Below, piece after piece: positions 8,283-16,766 of a stretch of DNA of 64,000 nt. The stretch lies in the NCBI GenBank assembly GCA_965279115.1, contig OZ257137.1:1488001-1552000 (forward strand), written 5' to 3'. The first letter of the stretch is position 1, and every line of letters begins with the position of its first letter. Under the pieces are notes generated by a model. That model had not been told where the DNA came from and did not search any database. It saw only the letters and a list, made by a program, of their open reading frames with translations. A program made the translations under genes and the position numbers. The stretch is from JAEUOS01 sp965279115. GTDB lineage: Bacteria; Pseudomonadota; Gammaproteobacteria; Burkholderiales; JAEUOS01.

Positions 8283-9458
8283 CTAAATCGTCGCGGAGTT
8301 CGCGGGCAATCCCGCCAACACCCGGCCATACGTCTCCAGGTTGGTCTTGAGCGTCAACAGCCCGTGCATGTTGATCGCGTGCAGGTCGCGCGAAGCCAGT
8401 TGCAGGGGATTGGCGTTGGACAGGCCCGCGCCGCCCGAGGCGATGAACAACGGGTCCACCGCCTCCAGGCACAGTCGCACTGCAAACGCGCAGTCCATGC
8501 GCGCCTTGGCGCGGCGATCATGCGGCATCACTTCACGCCGGGCCGCATAGTGTTCGACTTCGTCTACCAGTCCATGCAACAGCATCTCGGCGGTGTCGAT
8601 CCGGGTCGCGGCATCGGCAAGTTCAAGGTGCGTGACCGCCGCTTCCTGTTGCTTTTGGTCGAAGGTATAAGCCACGACCCGCCCGGGCAAACGGGAACGG
8701 AATACCTCCAGCGCATTGCGTGCGATACCGATCGCAGGCCCGCACAGAAACATCGCGAGCACCGGCACTGCGGCCGAGCAATACAGGGTCGTACGGTGGA
8801 GTCCGGCGCCCGGCGCTTCGCCGTTCTGCAACGCTACCAGCGATAGGGCCCGATGGGCGGGAATAAATACGTCCTGCGCGGTCACGCTGTTGGACCCGGT
8901 TCCCGCCAGGCCCGCGACATCCCAATCATCCTTGATTGCAACATCCTCCCTGGGCAACAGGAAGACGAGGGGCTCCGGTCCGGCCCCGGTCCCTGCTTCC
9001 GGCATCGCTCCCAGGATCAGCCATTGCGCATGATGGACGCCGGAGCAAAAGGGCCAGAAGCCCGACACCCGATATCCGCCGTCGACCGCAACCGCCTTGC
9101 CACGCGGAGCCAGCACCGCGGATACGCGCGCATCCGGGTTCCCGGCATAAACGTCGTCCTGCGCCCGCTCCCCGAACGTGCCCATCAGCCAGGCGTGCGC
9201 ATGCATCACGCCCAGCACCCACCCGGTCGAGCCGCAACCACGCGCGATCTCGGAAACCACATCCAGATGCACGTGCAGGCTTTCTTCAAACCCGCCACTG
9301 CGCGCCGCCTGCAGCGTGCGGACCAGTCCCGCCTCGCGCAATGCATTGATGCTCTCGGGCAACACGCGCTTGGTGGCAGCCGTTTCAAATGCACGCCCGC
9401 GCAGCCCCGCAACCAGCGCAGTTGCCTTTGGCAGGTGTTGTGTGTCAAGCAATCTCAC
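8283..9458 (-). CDS. acyl-CoA dehydrogenase-fold flavin monooxygenase (HsaA/HpaB2-type)
   Basis: A 391-aa member of the acyl-CoA dehydrogenase fold that matches the oxygenase component of two-component FMNH2-dependent monooxygenases rather than a true dehydrogenase: SEIARGCGSTGWVLGVMHAHAWLMGTF, YRVSGFWPFCSGVHHAQWLILGAM and, near the C-terminus, FIASGGAGLSNANPLQLASRDLHAINMH. These proteins use reduced flavin from a separate reductase to hydroxylate phenols or steroid-derived catechols; no reductase gene is visible nearby. GTG start at 9458 with AAAGGAG 8 nt upstream. It follows, on the same strand, a PF04392 binding protein gene, so uptake and oxidation of one compound is plausible. It is convergent with the 7298-8281 gene, 1 nt apart. 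Confidence 0.82.
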   Translation of the reverse strand: MRLLDTQHLPKATALVAGLRGRAFETAATKRVLPESINALREAGLVRTLQAARSGGFEESLHVHLDVVSEIARGCGSTGWVLGVMHAHAWLMGTFGERAQDDVYAGNPDARVSAVLAPRGKAVAVDGGYRVSGFWPFCSGVHHAQWLILGAMPEAGTGAGPEPLVFLLPREDVAIKDDWDVAGLAGTGSNSVTAQDVFIPAHRALSLVALQNGEAPGAGLHRTTLYCSAAVPVLAMFLCGPAIGIARNALEVFRSRLPGRVVAYTFDQKQQEAAVTHLELADAATRIDTAEMLLHGLVDEVEHYAARREVMPHDRRAKARMDCAFAVRLCLEAVDPLFIASGGAGLSNANPLQLASRDLHAINMHGLLTLKTNLETYGRVLAGLPANSATI

Positions 9459-9554
9459 GACCGCGTTCTCCTTTGTGATCGGTCAGTTGCAAATCTCGAG
9501 CGATGTCAGCGGTTGTCGAAAATTGCCCGCTTGCCAGGCGCAGGATGCAAAGGC

Positions 9555-10532
9555 TTACTCGATCACCCTGTCCACCCGCGCCAGAAACGCCGGCGGAATC
9601 GTCAGTCCGATGTCCCTTGCCGCCTTCGCACTGACGACAATGTCGAACTTGGTCGGTTGCTGGACTGGAAGGTCCGCAGGCTTTGCACCTTTCAGGATTT
9701 TGTCCACGTAGGAGGCGACCACACGCAACAACTCCTGCCGGTTTCCCGAATAGGAAAGGAGACCGCCCGCGTCCGCATACGCCTGACCCGGCGCAGCTGC
9801 CGGCAGGCGATGCTTCTGCGCCAGATCGGCCGCACGCTTTTGCGGGAGGCTGGGCTGTACCAGAACCGCGTTCACCCGCGCCTTTGCCAATGCTTCGAAC
9901 GCGGCATCAAGCTGGTCAACGCCCCTGACGCTCTGAATCTGAAGCGTGACCCCCAACTTGCGCCCGGCCGCCTCGACATGCTCAAGGAAGGCAGAGGTAA
10001 ACGAATCATCCGCGTTGCCCACCACGCCTATGCGTTTGGCGGTGGGAACCAGGTCCCTGAGAAGTTCGAGCGTCTTGGCCGCCAGTTCCAGGACAGCACC
10101 TGACATGCCTGTCACGTTGCCGCCGGGACGCGCCAGGCTGGTGACCAATCCGGTTGCCACCGGATCGGCCGACGGCGCCATCACGATCGGAATGGTTGCG
10201 GTTGCCCGCTTTGCCGCCAGCGAGGAGGGGGTTTGCACGGTCACGATGGCATCCAGCTTGAGCGCGACCAGTTCGGCAGCCAATTGGGGCAGCGTGTCGT
10301 TCTTGCCTTCGGTCCAGCGCGCCTCGACCGCGAGGTTCTTGCCTTCGACGTAGCCCAGTACACGCAACTGTTCAGAAAACGCGGCCAGCCAGTCCTTGTA
10401 GCCGGCGGCCGACCCCGGCCCGAGGATGCCGATGCGGGCGGTCTTTGCCCCTTGCGCCCACACCCGCGACCAAAGCGGGGGCGCCAGCATGCCTGCGCCG
10501 ATTGCGAATACGACTTGGCGACGACCTTTCAT
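9555..10532 (-). CDS. ABC-type substrate-binding protein (PF04392 family)
   Basis: A 325-aa exported protein and paralogue of the 7298-8281 product, sharing RIGILGPGSA, LRVLGYVEGKNLAVEARWTEGK, LPQLAAELVALKLDAIVTV, IPIVMAPSADPVATGLVTSLARPGGNVTG and the end KILKGAKPADLPVQQPTKFDIVVSAKAARDIGLTIP. The leader is MKGRRQVVFAIGAGMLAPPLWSRVWAQG. The ATG at 10532 has GGGAGG upstream, better than a Met 8 codons earlier. It heads a probable two-gene operon with the flavin monooxygenase 96 bp downstream and is divergent from the DapA-like gene. No transporter partners are seen. Confidence 0.87.
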   Translation of the reverse strand: MKGRRQVVFAIGAGMLAPPLWSRVWAQGAKTARIGILGPGSAAGYKDWLAAFSEQLRVLGYVEGKNLAVEARWTEGKNDTLPQLAAELVALKLDAIVTVQTPSSLAAKRATATIPIVMAPSADPVATGLVTSLARPGGNVTGMSGAVLELAAKTLELLRDLVPTAKRIGVVGNADDSFTSAFLEHVEAAGRKLGVTLQIQSVRGVDQLDAAFEALAKARVNAVLVQPSLPQKRAADLAQKHRLPAAAPGQAYADAGGLLSYSGNRQELLRVVASYVDKILKGAKPADLPVQQPTKFDIVVSAKAARDIGLTIPPAFLARVDRVIE

Positions 10533-10652
10533 GAAGCCTCCCGGTAAAGCGGGCATTATGCCTGCCCGATCCCTGGATCTCCCGATTCGGTGGATAATGT
10601 TGCGTCGCGGCCGGGGATTCCGGCCCCCTCTTTTTCAGCCGGGAGATTTTCC

Positions 10653-11594
10653 ATGTCCAAGCTGCGCATCGAAGGTTCCTTCGTCGCCTCCGTCACCCCC
10701 TTCAACGCCAAGGGCGAAATCGATTTCGGCGCCTTCCGCGAACTGATCGATTTCCAGCGCCGCAACGGCACGGTGGCCATGCTGTTCATGGGTTCCACCG
10801 GCGAGCCTTCGTTGCTCACCCCTGAAGAAAAGAAGAAGCTGGTGGTCGAGACGGCGAAAATGAAGCCGGCCGGCATGCACTTTTTCTACGGCTGCACCGG
10901 CAACACGCTGGAGCAGGTGGTCGACAACATCAACTGGGCCAAGGCCAATGGCGGTGACGGCGCCATCATCGCCGCGCCGCCCTACCTGTGCGGCCCGGAA
11001 GATGACATCGAGTCCTTTTTCCTCGAGATCGGCGACGCCACCGATCTGCCGCTGGGCATCTACAACAACCCGCCGCGCATCAAGACCGACCTGCATTGGG
11101 ACCACCTGCTGCGCATCTTCAAGCACCCCAACTATGTGATCCACAAGGAGTCCACCACCCGCGTGGGCCAGGTGGCGCAGATCCTCGCCGCGCGCCCCGA
11201 CGTCACCGTGATGTGCTGCGATTCGCCCAACCTGGGCCTGGTGGTGCCCACCATGTCGCTGGGCGGGCACGGCACGGCCAACATGGGCGGCAACATCATG
11301 CCGGCCGAGATGGCCACCATCTCCACCCCGTGGAAAGGCGGCGCGGAAGCAGAAGCGTTCAAGAACACCTACCTGCGCATGCTGCCGCTGCTGCACTTCA
11401 ACTATTCGGCCATCAACCCGGTGGCCATCAAGAGCCTGATGCGCGCCGTCGGCCTGCCGGTGGGCGCGTTGCGCAAACCCTTGAAGCCGCTGGAAGGCGA
11501 AGCCCTGGCACGCGGTGTGCGTATCGTTCGTGAACTGGGGCTGGACAAGCAGTACGGCTGGTCCATCGAGCCCAAGCTGGCGCGCGCCGCCTGA
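10653..11594 (+). CDS. dihydrodipicolinate synthase (DapA)-family lyase/aldolase
   Basis: A 313-aa class I aldolase of the DapA/NAL superfamily. The pyruvate-binding loop is GSTGE (47-51), the catalytic Tyr is Y137 in GIYNNPPR, and the Schiff-base Lys is K165 in VIHKEST. The whole family set is therefore intact and the enzyme should act on a pyruvate-type keto acid. True DapA is about 290 aa; the divergent C-terminus and genomic setting point to a catabolic lyase rather than lysine synthesis. The ATG at 10653 follows GGGAGA. A strong terminator follows the gene, so it is probably transcribed alone. Confidence 0.88.
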   Translation: MSKLRIEGSFVASVTPFNAKGEIDFGAFRELIDFQRRNGTVAMLFMGSTGEPSLLTPEEKKKLVVETAKMKPAGMHFFYGCTGNTLEQVVDNINWAKANGGDGAIIAAPPYLCGPEDDIESFFLEIGDATDLPLGIYNNPPRIKTDLHWDHLLRIFKHPNYVIHKESTTRVGQVAQILAARPDVTVMCCDSPNLGLVVPTMSLGGHGTANMGGNIMPAEMATISTPWKGGAEAEAFKNTYLRMLPLLHFNYSAINPVAIKSLMRAVGLPVGALRKPLKPLEGEALARGVRIVRELGLDKQYGWSIEPKLARAA

Positions 11595-11615
11595 TATCGC
11601 CCGGCCCCGCACCAA

Positions 11616-11639
11616 GGCCGCCCCGGGGCGGCCTTTTTT
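11616..11639 (+). terminator. intrinsic terminator after the DapA-like gene
   Basis: The 18-bp perfect palindrome GGCCGCCCCGGGGCGGCC (11616-11633) is followed at once by six T residues (11634-11639). This is a strong rho-independent terminator separating the DapA-like gene from the Bug gene starting at 11655. Confidence 0.88.
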
Positions 11640-11654
11640 GACCCTGGAAGAAAC

Positions 11655-12623
11655 ATGAACCCGCTATTCAAATACGTTCTCGCGCCCCTGCTGCTGGCCC
11701 TTGCCGCCGCCGCCGGCGCGCAAACCTACCCATCCAAACCGGTGCGCATCGTCGTGCCCTATCCGCCCGGCGGCACGGTGGACGTGGTCGCCCGGGTGGT
11801 CGCGCAGCGGCTTTCCGAGCAGACCGGCCAGCAGTTCGTGGTCGACAACCGCGCCGGCGCCAATGGCACCGTCGGCAGCGACCTGGTCTCCAAGGCCGCC
11901 CCCGACGGTTACACGCTGCTGGTGCAGGCCTCGATCTTCGTCGCCAACCCGCTCTTCCTGCCGAATGTGCCCTACGACGTGCAAAAGGACTTCACACCGG
12001 TGGTGAACTTAGGCTCGGTGCCGCTCTTGGTCACCGCCCACCCCAGCGTGCCGGCGGCGAACCTGCGCGAGTTCATCGCGCTGGTGAAGGCCGACATCAA
12101 GAAGTATTCGTTCGCCACTTCGGGCCTGGGCTCGGCCGGCCACCTGTCGGAAGAAACCATCAAGCGCCAGGCTGGCATTGCCGACATGCTGATCGTCCCC
12201 TACAAGGGCGCCGGCCCGGCATTGTCCGATCTCGTCGGCGGCCAGGTCAGTTCCATGATCGACCCGTTGCCCTCTTCCTATCCGCTGGTCAAGGGCGGCA
12301 AGCTCAAGGCGCTGGCGGTCACCGGCGCGAAGCGTGTGCCGTTCATGCCGAACGTGCCGACGGTGGCGGAATCCGGCCTGCCCGGGTTCGAAATGGTGTC
12401 GTGGTACGGCATCTGGGGTCCCCCCGGCCTGCCGCGCGACATCACCAACCGGTTGGCGACTGAAGCAGCCAGGGCGGTGCGCTCGCAGCAGGCTGGTGAG
12501 CGCCTTGGCGAGCAGGGCTTCGAGCCTTCCGGCGCCGGGCCGGAGCAGTTCGCGGCCTACATCCGCGAGGAAATCACGCGCTACGCGAAAATCATCAAGG
12601 AAGCCAACGTCAAGGTCGAATAG
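11655..12623 (+). CDS. Bug/TctC-family substrate-binding protein
   Basis: A 322-aa periplasmic binding protein with a clear signal peptide (MNPLFKYVLAPLLLALAAAAGAQ). Family features are YPSKPVRIVVPYPPGGTVDVVAR, VDNRAGANGTVGSDLVSKAAPDGYTLLV, VPYKGAGPALSDLVGGQVSSM and the C-terminal pattern ending IIKEANVKVE. The ATG at 11655 has GGAAGAA just before it. It stands at the head of a plus-strand catabolic run (molybdenum hydroxylase subunit, DapA-like, MBL, Bug, HAAO) but is insulated from the preceding gene by a terminator. Confidence 0.9.
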   Translation: MNPLFKYVLAPLLLALAAAAGAQTYPSKPVRIVVPYPPGGTVDVVARVVAQRLSEQTGQQFVVDNRAGANGTVGSDLVSKAAPDGYTLLVQASIFVANPLFLPNVPYDVQKDFTPVVNLGSVPLLVTAHPSVPAANLREFIALVKADIKKYSFATSGLGSAGHLSEETIKRQAGIADMLIVPYKGAGPALSDLVGGQVSSMIDPLPSSYPLVKGGKLKALAVTGAKRVPFMPNVPTVAESGLPGFEMVSWYGIWGPPGLPRDITNRLATEAARAVRSQQAGERLGEQGFEPSGAGPEQFAAYIREEITRYAKIIKEANVKVE

Positions 12624-12663
12624 GCTTCGTCCCCAGGGCCGGGGCGGGCGCAACGTGCAGCCA

Positions 12664-12683
12664 TGCTGAAACATCGTTCAGCA
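12664..12683. other. inverted repeat before the molybdenum hydroxylase gene
   Basis: TGCTGAA (12664-12670) and TTCAGCA (12677-12683) form a perfect 7-bp inverted repeat around 6 nt in the 93-bp gap, 33 nt upstream of the ATG. No T-run follows, so it is more like an operator or mRNA stem-loop than a terminator. Confidence 0.35.
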
Positions 12684-12716
12684 AGTGTCGATCACCGGTA
12701 GAAGCGCGGTGCGCTG

Positions 12717-14819
12717 ATGGATTCCACCGCCAAGCCCCCCCTGGCCGCCGCACGCCGCGAAGACCTGCGCCTGGTCACCGGGCGGGGCCGCTATGTCAGC
12801 GACATCGCGCTGCCCGGCATGCTGCACGCGACCTTCGTGCGCAGTGACCATGCCCAAGGCAGGATAGTCAGGCTCGATACCGAGGCAGCCCGCGTTGCCG
12901 CGGGCGTGCGCCTGGTCATGTCGGGCGAGGACGTCGACGGCGCGCGCATGCCCGACGTCAACCCCCTGCTGCCGGCGCATGGCGCCGCGCCCGCGCCGCT
13001 GCTGGCGCACGGTCGGGTGCACGGGGTCGGGCAAGCCGCCGCCATGGTGGTGGCGGATTCACGCGCGCATGCCGAGGCGGCCGCCGCATTGGTTGACATG
13101 CAGGTCGACGCCGCAACCGAGGCCGAGCCCACCGATGACGCCATCTTCCGCGTGGCTTTTGCGGCAGGTGAGCCGGGCCTGGCTGCACATCGCGTCGAGG
13201 TGCGGCACACCCAGCCACGGGTCGCGCCCGCCGCGATGGAGACCCGCGCGGTCGTCGCCGTCCGCGAAGGCAAGCGCCTGACCATATGGCTGCCAACCCA
13301 ATCGCCCGCCCGGGCGCGCGACGACATCGCCGCCACGCTGGGCCTTGAAAAATCACAGGTGCGGGTGATCGCGCCGGACGTCGGCGGCGCCTTCGGCGGC
13401 AAGGCCACGGTGAGTCCCGAAGACCTGCTGGTCGCGCTCGCCGCATGGCGTCTCGACGCCGCGGTGAAGTGGATGGCCTCGCGCAGCGAGGACTTTCTGT
13501 CGGCCACCCAGGGGCGTGGCGCCCGACTGCACGGCATGCTCGCGCTCGACGATGCCGGCCGATTCACGCACCTGCGGGCGCGCCTGCGCTTTCCGCTCGG
13601 CACCTGGCTGCCCTACAGCGCCGCCATGCCGGTGCGCAATGCCGCGCGCATCCTGCCGGGGCCCTACCGGCTTGCCAGTGTCGACATCGATGCAACCGCC
13701 ACGGCCGAACACGCGACCGCCGTCAATATCTACCGTGGCGCCGGCCGGCCGGAGGCAGCGTTGCTGATGGAGCGCCTGGTCGATGCCGCCGCCCGCAAGA
13801 CCGGCATCGACCCGCTTGAACTGCGTCTGCGCAACCTCATCGCAAGCGACGCCATGCCCTACGTCACGCCTACCGGCGAGCGCTTCGATTCCGGTGACTA
13901 CGCCGCGCTGCTCGACCGGGCCGCGGCGCGCTTCGACTATGCGAAAGAACGCCGGCAGCAGGCGCAGCGCCGCACCGGCGGCGAACTGGTCGGCATCGGC
14001 ATTGCCATGTACGTGGAGCCCTGCGGCCAGGGTTTCGAGTCGGCGCGGGTCACCCTGCTGGCCGATGGCACGGTGCGCGTGGCCAGCGGCTCGGCGGCGC
14101 AGGGGCAGGGACACGAAACCACCTTCGCCGCGATCGCCGCCGAAGCGCTGGGCTGCGATGCCGACAAGGTGGTGGTGGTGCATGGCGATACAGACACCTC
14201 GCCGGACGGCATCGGCGCGCTGGCCAGCCGCAGCATCGCCATCGGCGGCAGCGCCATCCTCGAGGCCGCGCGCGAAGCGTCGCGCCGGCGCGACGCCGGC
14301 GACGCGCTCCCGCTGACCGTCGAATCCATCTACCGCGCCCCGGGCGAGGCCTGGAGTTACGGCTGCGTGATGGTGCGCCTGGTTGTCGACCTTGATACCG
14401 GCCAGCCGGCCATCGAGCGCATGGTGTGGGTGGACGATGCGGGCCGCGTGATCTCGCCGCAGCTGGCCGAGGGCCAGCTCATGGGCGGGCTGGCGCAGGG
14501 TATCGGCCAGGCCATGCTGGAGCGCATTGTCTATGACGAGCATGACCAGCTCCTCACCGGCTCGCTGATGGATTACGCCCTGCCGCGCGCCGCCGACATG
14601 CCGGCGGTGGAACTCGAAAGCATGGCCGTTCCCGCCACCGCCAACCTCCTCGGCGCCAAGGGCGTGGGCGAAGCCGGCACCATCGGCGTGCCCGCCGCCC
14701 TGCTCAACGCCGCCATCGACGCGCTGGCGCCGATGGGCGTCACGGAACTCGATTTCCCCTTAACCGCCGAGCGTCTCTGGCGTACCATCCACGCATCGCA
14801 CAAGGAGCAGCACGCATGA
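12717..14819 (+). CDS. xanthine dehydrogenase-family molybdopterin-binding large subunit
   Basis: A 700-aa molybdenum hydroxylase large subunit (CoxL/XdhB type). It begins with REDLRLVTGRGRYVSDIALPGMLHATFVRS (the family's N-terminal a/b hammerhead), contains the cofactor loop VGGAFGGK, SAAQGQGHETTF, and the active-site Glu in GVGEAGTIGVPAALLNA. These enzymes hydroxylate heterocycles, aldehydes or CO with electrons passed to [2Fe-2S] and FAD subunits, but neither subunit gene is adjacent. It is shorter than the usual 750-800 aa; the segment between SIAIGGSAILEAA and VESIYRAPGEAWSYG appears compressed. It overlaps the next gene by ATGA. A specific substrate cannot be named; neighbouring HAAO suggests an N-heteroaromatic. 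Confidence 0.85.
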   Translation: MDSTAKPPLAAARREDLRLVTGRGRYVSDIALPGMLHATFVRSDHAQGRIVRLDTEAARVAAGVRLVMSGEDVDGARMPDVNPLLPAHGAAPAPLLAHGRVHGVGQAAAMVVADSRAHAEAAAALVDMQVDAATEAEPTDDAIFRVAFAAGEPGLAAHRVEVRHTQPRVAPAAMETRAVVAVREGKRLTIWLPTQSPARARDDIAATLGLEKSQVRVIAPDVGGAFGGKATVSPEDLLVALAAWRLDAAVKWMASRSEDFLSATQGRGARLHGMLALDDAGRFTHLRARLRFPLGTWLPYSAAMPVRNAARILPGPYRLASVDIDATATAEHATAVNIYRGAGRPEAALLMERLVDAAARKTGIDPLELRLRNLIASDAMPYVTPTGERFDSGDYAALLDRAAARFDYAKERRQQAQRRTGGELVGIGIAMYVEPCGQGFESARVTLLADGTVRVASGSAAQGQGHETTFAAIAAEALGCDADKVVVVHGDTDTSPDGIGALASRSIAIGGSAILEAAREASRRRDAGDALPLTVESIYRAPGEAWSYGCVMVRLVVDLDTGQPAIERMVWVDDAGRVISPQLAEGQLMGGLAQGIGQAMLERIVYDEHDQLLTGSLMDYALPRAADMPAVELESMAVPATANLLGAKGVGEAGTIGVPAALLNAAIDALAPMGVTELDFPLTAERLWRTIHASHKEQHA

Positions 14820-15772
14820 AATACACCAAGCAACAGGCCAAGGAATACGCGCGCGAACATTTTCGCGGCGTATGGGCTGCCACCGCCACGCCCTTTACGG
14901 CCGACCTGAAGCTCGACGAAGCCGGCTTTCGCACCAACCTGAAGCACTGGGTCAACACCCTCAAGCTGGGCGGCCTGTTCGTCAGCGGCAAGCAGGGCGA
15001 GTTCTTCTCGATGTCCGTGCCCGAGCGCAAGCGCACTTTCGAGCTGGCGGTGGAGGCCGCCGCAGGCAAGGCAGGCATCGTGACCTCCTGCTCGGACACC
15101 AACCTCGATGTCGTGCTGGACCTGGCGCGCCACTCGCAGAACATTGGCGCCGACTACATCGTGGTGCACAGCCCGGTGCTGCATTTCGGCCACGACGTCG
15201 AGGACACCGTCTACGAGTACTACCGCTACCTCTCCGAACAGCTCGACATCGGCATCGCCCTGTGGAACCACCCGGACTGCGGCTACGAGATGAGTCCCGA
15301 GCTGTGCGCGCGCATCGCCGAACTGCCCAACATCGTCGCCATCAAGTACAGCGTGGCGCGCGAGAAATATGCGCGGCTCACGAAGATCGCCGGCGACAAG
15401 ATCATCGTCTCCACCGCCTCCGAGGAGGAGTGGTTCGACAACATCGTCGAGCTCGGCTGGCGCCTTTACCTCTGCTCCACCCCGCCCTTCACCATGCAGA
15501 CCGCGGTGGACCAGCGTATCAACGAATACACCGCCCTGGCCTTCGCCGGCAAGACCGCCGAGGCGAAGAAGGTGCGCGACAGCCTGAACCCGGTGCGCGC
15601 CGCCTTTCGCGCCTCGCGCCCGAAAGGCACGCCGCAGGCCCACACCAAGTACTGGCTGGAGTGCATAGGCTCGGTGGGCGGTCCGGTGCGCCGGCCGCTG
15701 CTCAACCTCACCGAGCCCGAAAAGGCGGCCATCCGCAAGGCGGTCGCCGAATCCGGCCTCAAGCTCGCCTGA
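14816..15772 (+). CDS. DapA-family protein with Trp at the catalytic Tyr position
   Basis: A 318-aa member of the dihydrodipicolinate synthase/N-acetylneuraminate lyase superfamily. The Schiff-base Lys is present (K177 in VAIKYSV). The substrate loop reads GKQGE (58-62) instead of GTTGE, and the usual catalytic Tyr of Y-N-x-P is W150 in ALWNHPDCG. Imine formation should still be possible, but proton transfer must differ from DapA. Length is near normal. It starts within the stop codon of the molybdenum hydroxylase gene (ATGA), so the two are translationally coupled and probably act in one pathway. The reaction is unknown; a retro-aldol or hydratase-aldolase step is plausible. Confidence 0.8.
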   Translation: MKYTKQQAKEYAREHFRGVWAATATPFTADLKLDEAGFRTNLKHWVNTLKLGGLFVSGKQGEFFSMSVPERKRTFELAVEAAAGKAGIVTSCSDTNLDVVLDLARHSQNIGADYIVVHSPVLHFGHDVEDTVYEYYRYLSEQLDIGIALWNHPDCGYEMSPELCARIAELPNIVAIKYSVAREKYARLTKIAGDKIIVSTASEEEWFDNIVELGWRLYLCSTPPFTMQTAVDQRINEYTALAFAGKTAEAKKVRDSLNPVRAAFRASRPKGTPQAHTKYWLECIGSVGGPVRRPLLNLTEPEKAAIRKAVAESGLKLA

Positions 15773-15835
15773 CCACCCTGCCCGAACACCTCAACCAATC
15801 GACCACAAGGCCCCGATGACACCCGTTGCTGCCGC

Positions 15836-16720
15836 ATGACCACGCGATTCCGGATTGGAGAGATTACCGTTGATCGGGTGGTGGAATCGGAGTTCCCGGT
15901 GCTCGCGCCGGCCGAGGTTTACCCGGACTGCACGGACGCGCATATCGTGCGCAACCGCGAATGGCTCGCGCCGCGCTTCTTCGACATCGCCACGGGCAAG
16001 CTGATCCTGGCCTTTCAGGGCTTCGTTATCCGGAGCGGCGGCAGGACCATCCTGGTGGACACCTGCGTGGGCGACTGCAAGCACCGGCGTCGCGCCGATT
16101 TCCACCAGCAGCAGTGGGGCTGGCTGGAAAAGCTGCGCGCCGCCGGCTTCGCGCCGGACGACATCGACATCGTGATCTGCACGCATTTCCACGTGGACCA
16201 TGTCGGCTGGAACACCCGGCTGGACAACGGCCGCTGGGTGCCGACCTTTCCCAATGCGCGCTACCTGTTCGCGCAGGCCGAATGGGATTATTGGCACAGC
16301 GAAGCCGGCCGCCCCGGCCTTGAACGCACCGGCGACTACATGGGCGACAGCATCCTGCCGGTGGTGGAAGCCGGCCTGGTCGATTTCGTGGCCACCAACC
16401 ACCGTATCGACGACACCGTGTTCATGCTGCCGGCGCCGGGCCACACCCCCGGCATGGTGTGCGTGGGGATGCAATCACAGGGCCAACGCGGCATCATCGT
16501 CGGCGACCTGCTGCACACGGTCATGCAGCTCACCTACCCTAAATGGAGCACGCGTTTTTGCGCCGACCCGCAACTGTCGCGCGAGACCCGCCTGGATTTT
16601 CTCGAGCACCACGCGGATACCGACGTGCTGGTGTTTCCCGCGCACTTTCCCGCGCCGACCGCGGGAGTGATCCGCAGCTCACGCGACGCCTACGTGTTCT
16701 GCTTCGTCGGCGAAGACTGA
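15836..16720 (+). CDS. MBL-fold metallo-hydrolase
   Basis: A 294-aa metallo-beta-lactamase-fold hydrolase with the metal-binding motif HFHVDHVGWNT (H-x-H-x-D-H) at about residues 118-128, a second His in GHTPGMV, Asp in IIVGDLLHT and a late His in FPAHFPAP. The family includes lactonases and other hydrolases acting on esters or lactones. It lies 63 bp after the DapA-like gene on the same strand. In this cluster it could open a lactone or cleave an ester in aromatic catabolism, which is an inference. The ATG at 15836 begins the conserved domain (TTRFRIGEITVDRVVESEFPV). Confidence 0.85.
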   Translation: MTTRFRIGEITVDRVVESEFPVLAPAEVYPDCTDAHIVRNREWLAPRFFDIATGKLILAFQGFVIRSGGRTILVDTCVGDCKHRRRADFHQQQWGWLEKLRAAGFAPDDIDIVICTHFHVDHVGWNTRLDNGRWVPTFPNARYLFAQAEWDYWHSEAGRPGLERTGDYMGDSILPVVEAGLVDFVATNHRIDDTVFMLPAPGHTPGMVCVGMQSQGQRGIIVGDLLHTVMQLTYPKWSTRFCADPQLSRETRLDFLEHHADTDVLVFPAHFPAPTAGVIRSSRDAYVFCFVGED

Positions 16721-16766
16721 AAACGCCAATCGCCTGCCCAAACCCGCGCACAGGACTACCCGCCCC

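Noticed and set aside
10653..11594. Biosynthetic dapA
   Set aside because: Catalytic residues fit the superfamily, but the sequence and the catabolic setting do not support assignment to lysine synthesis.
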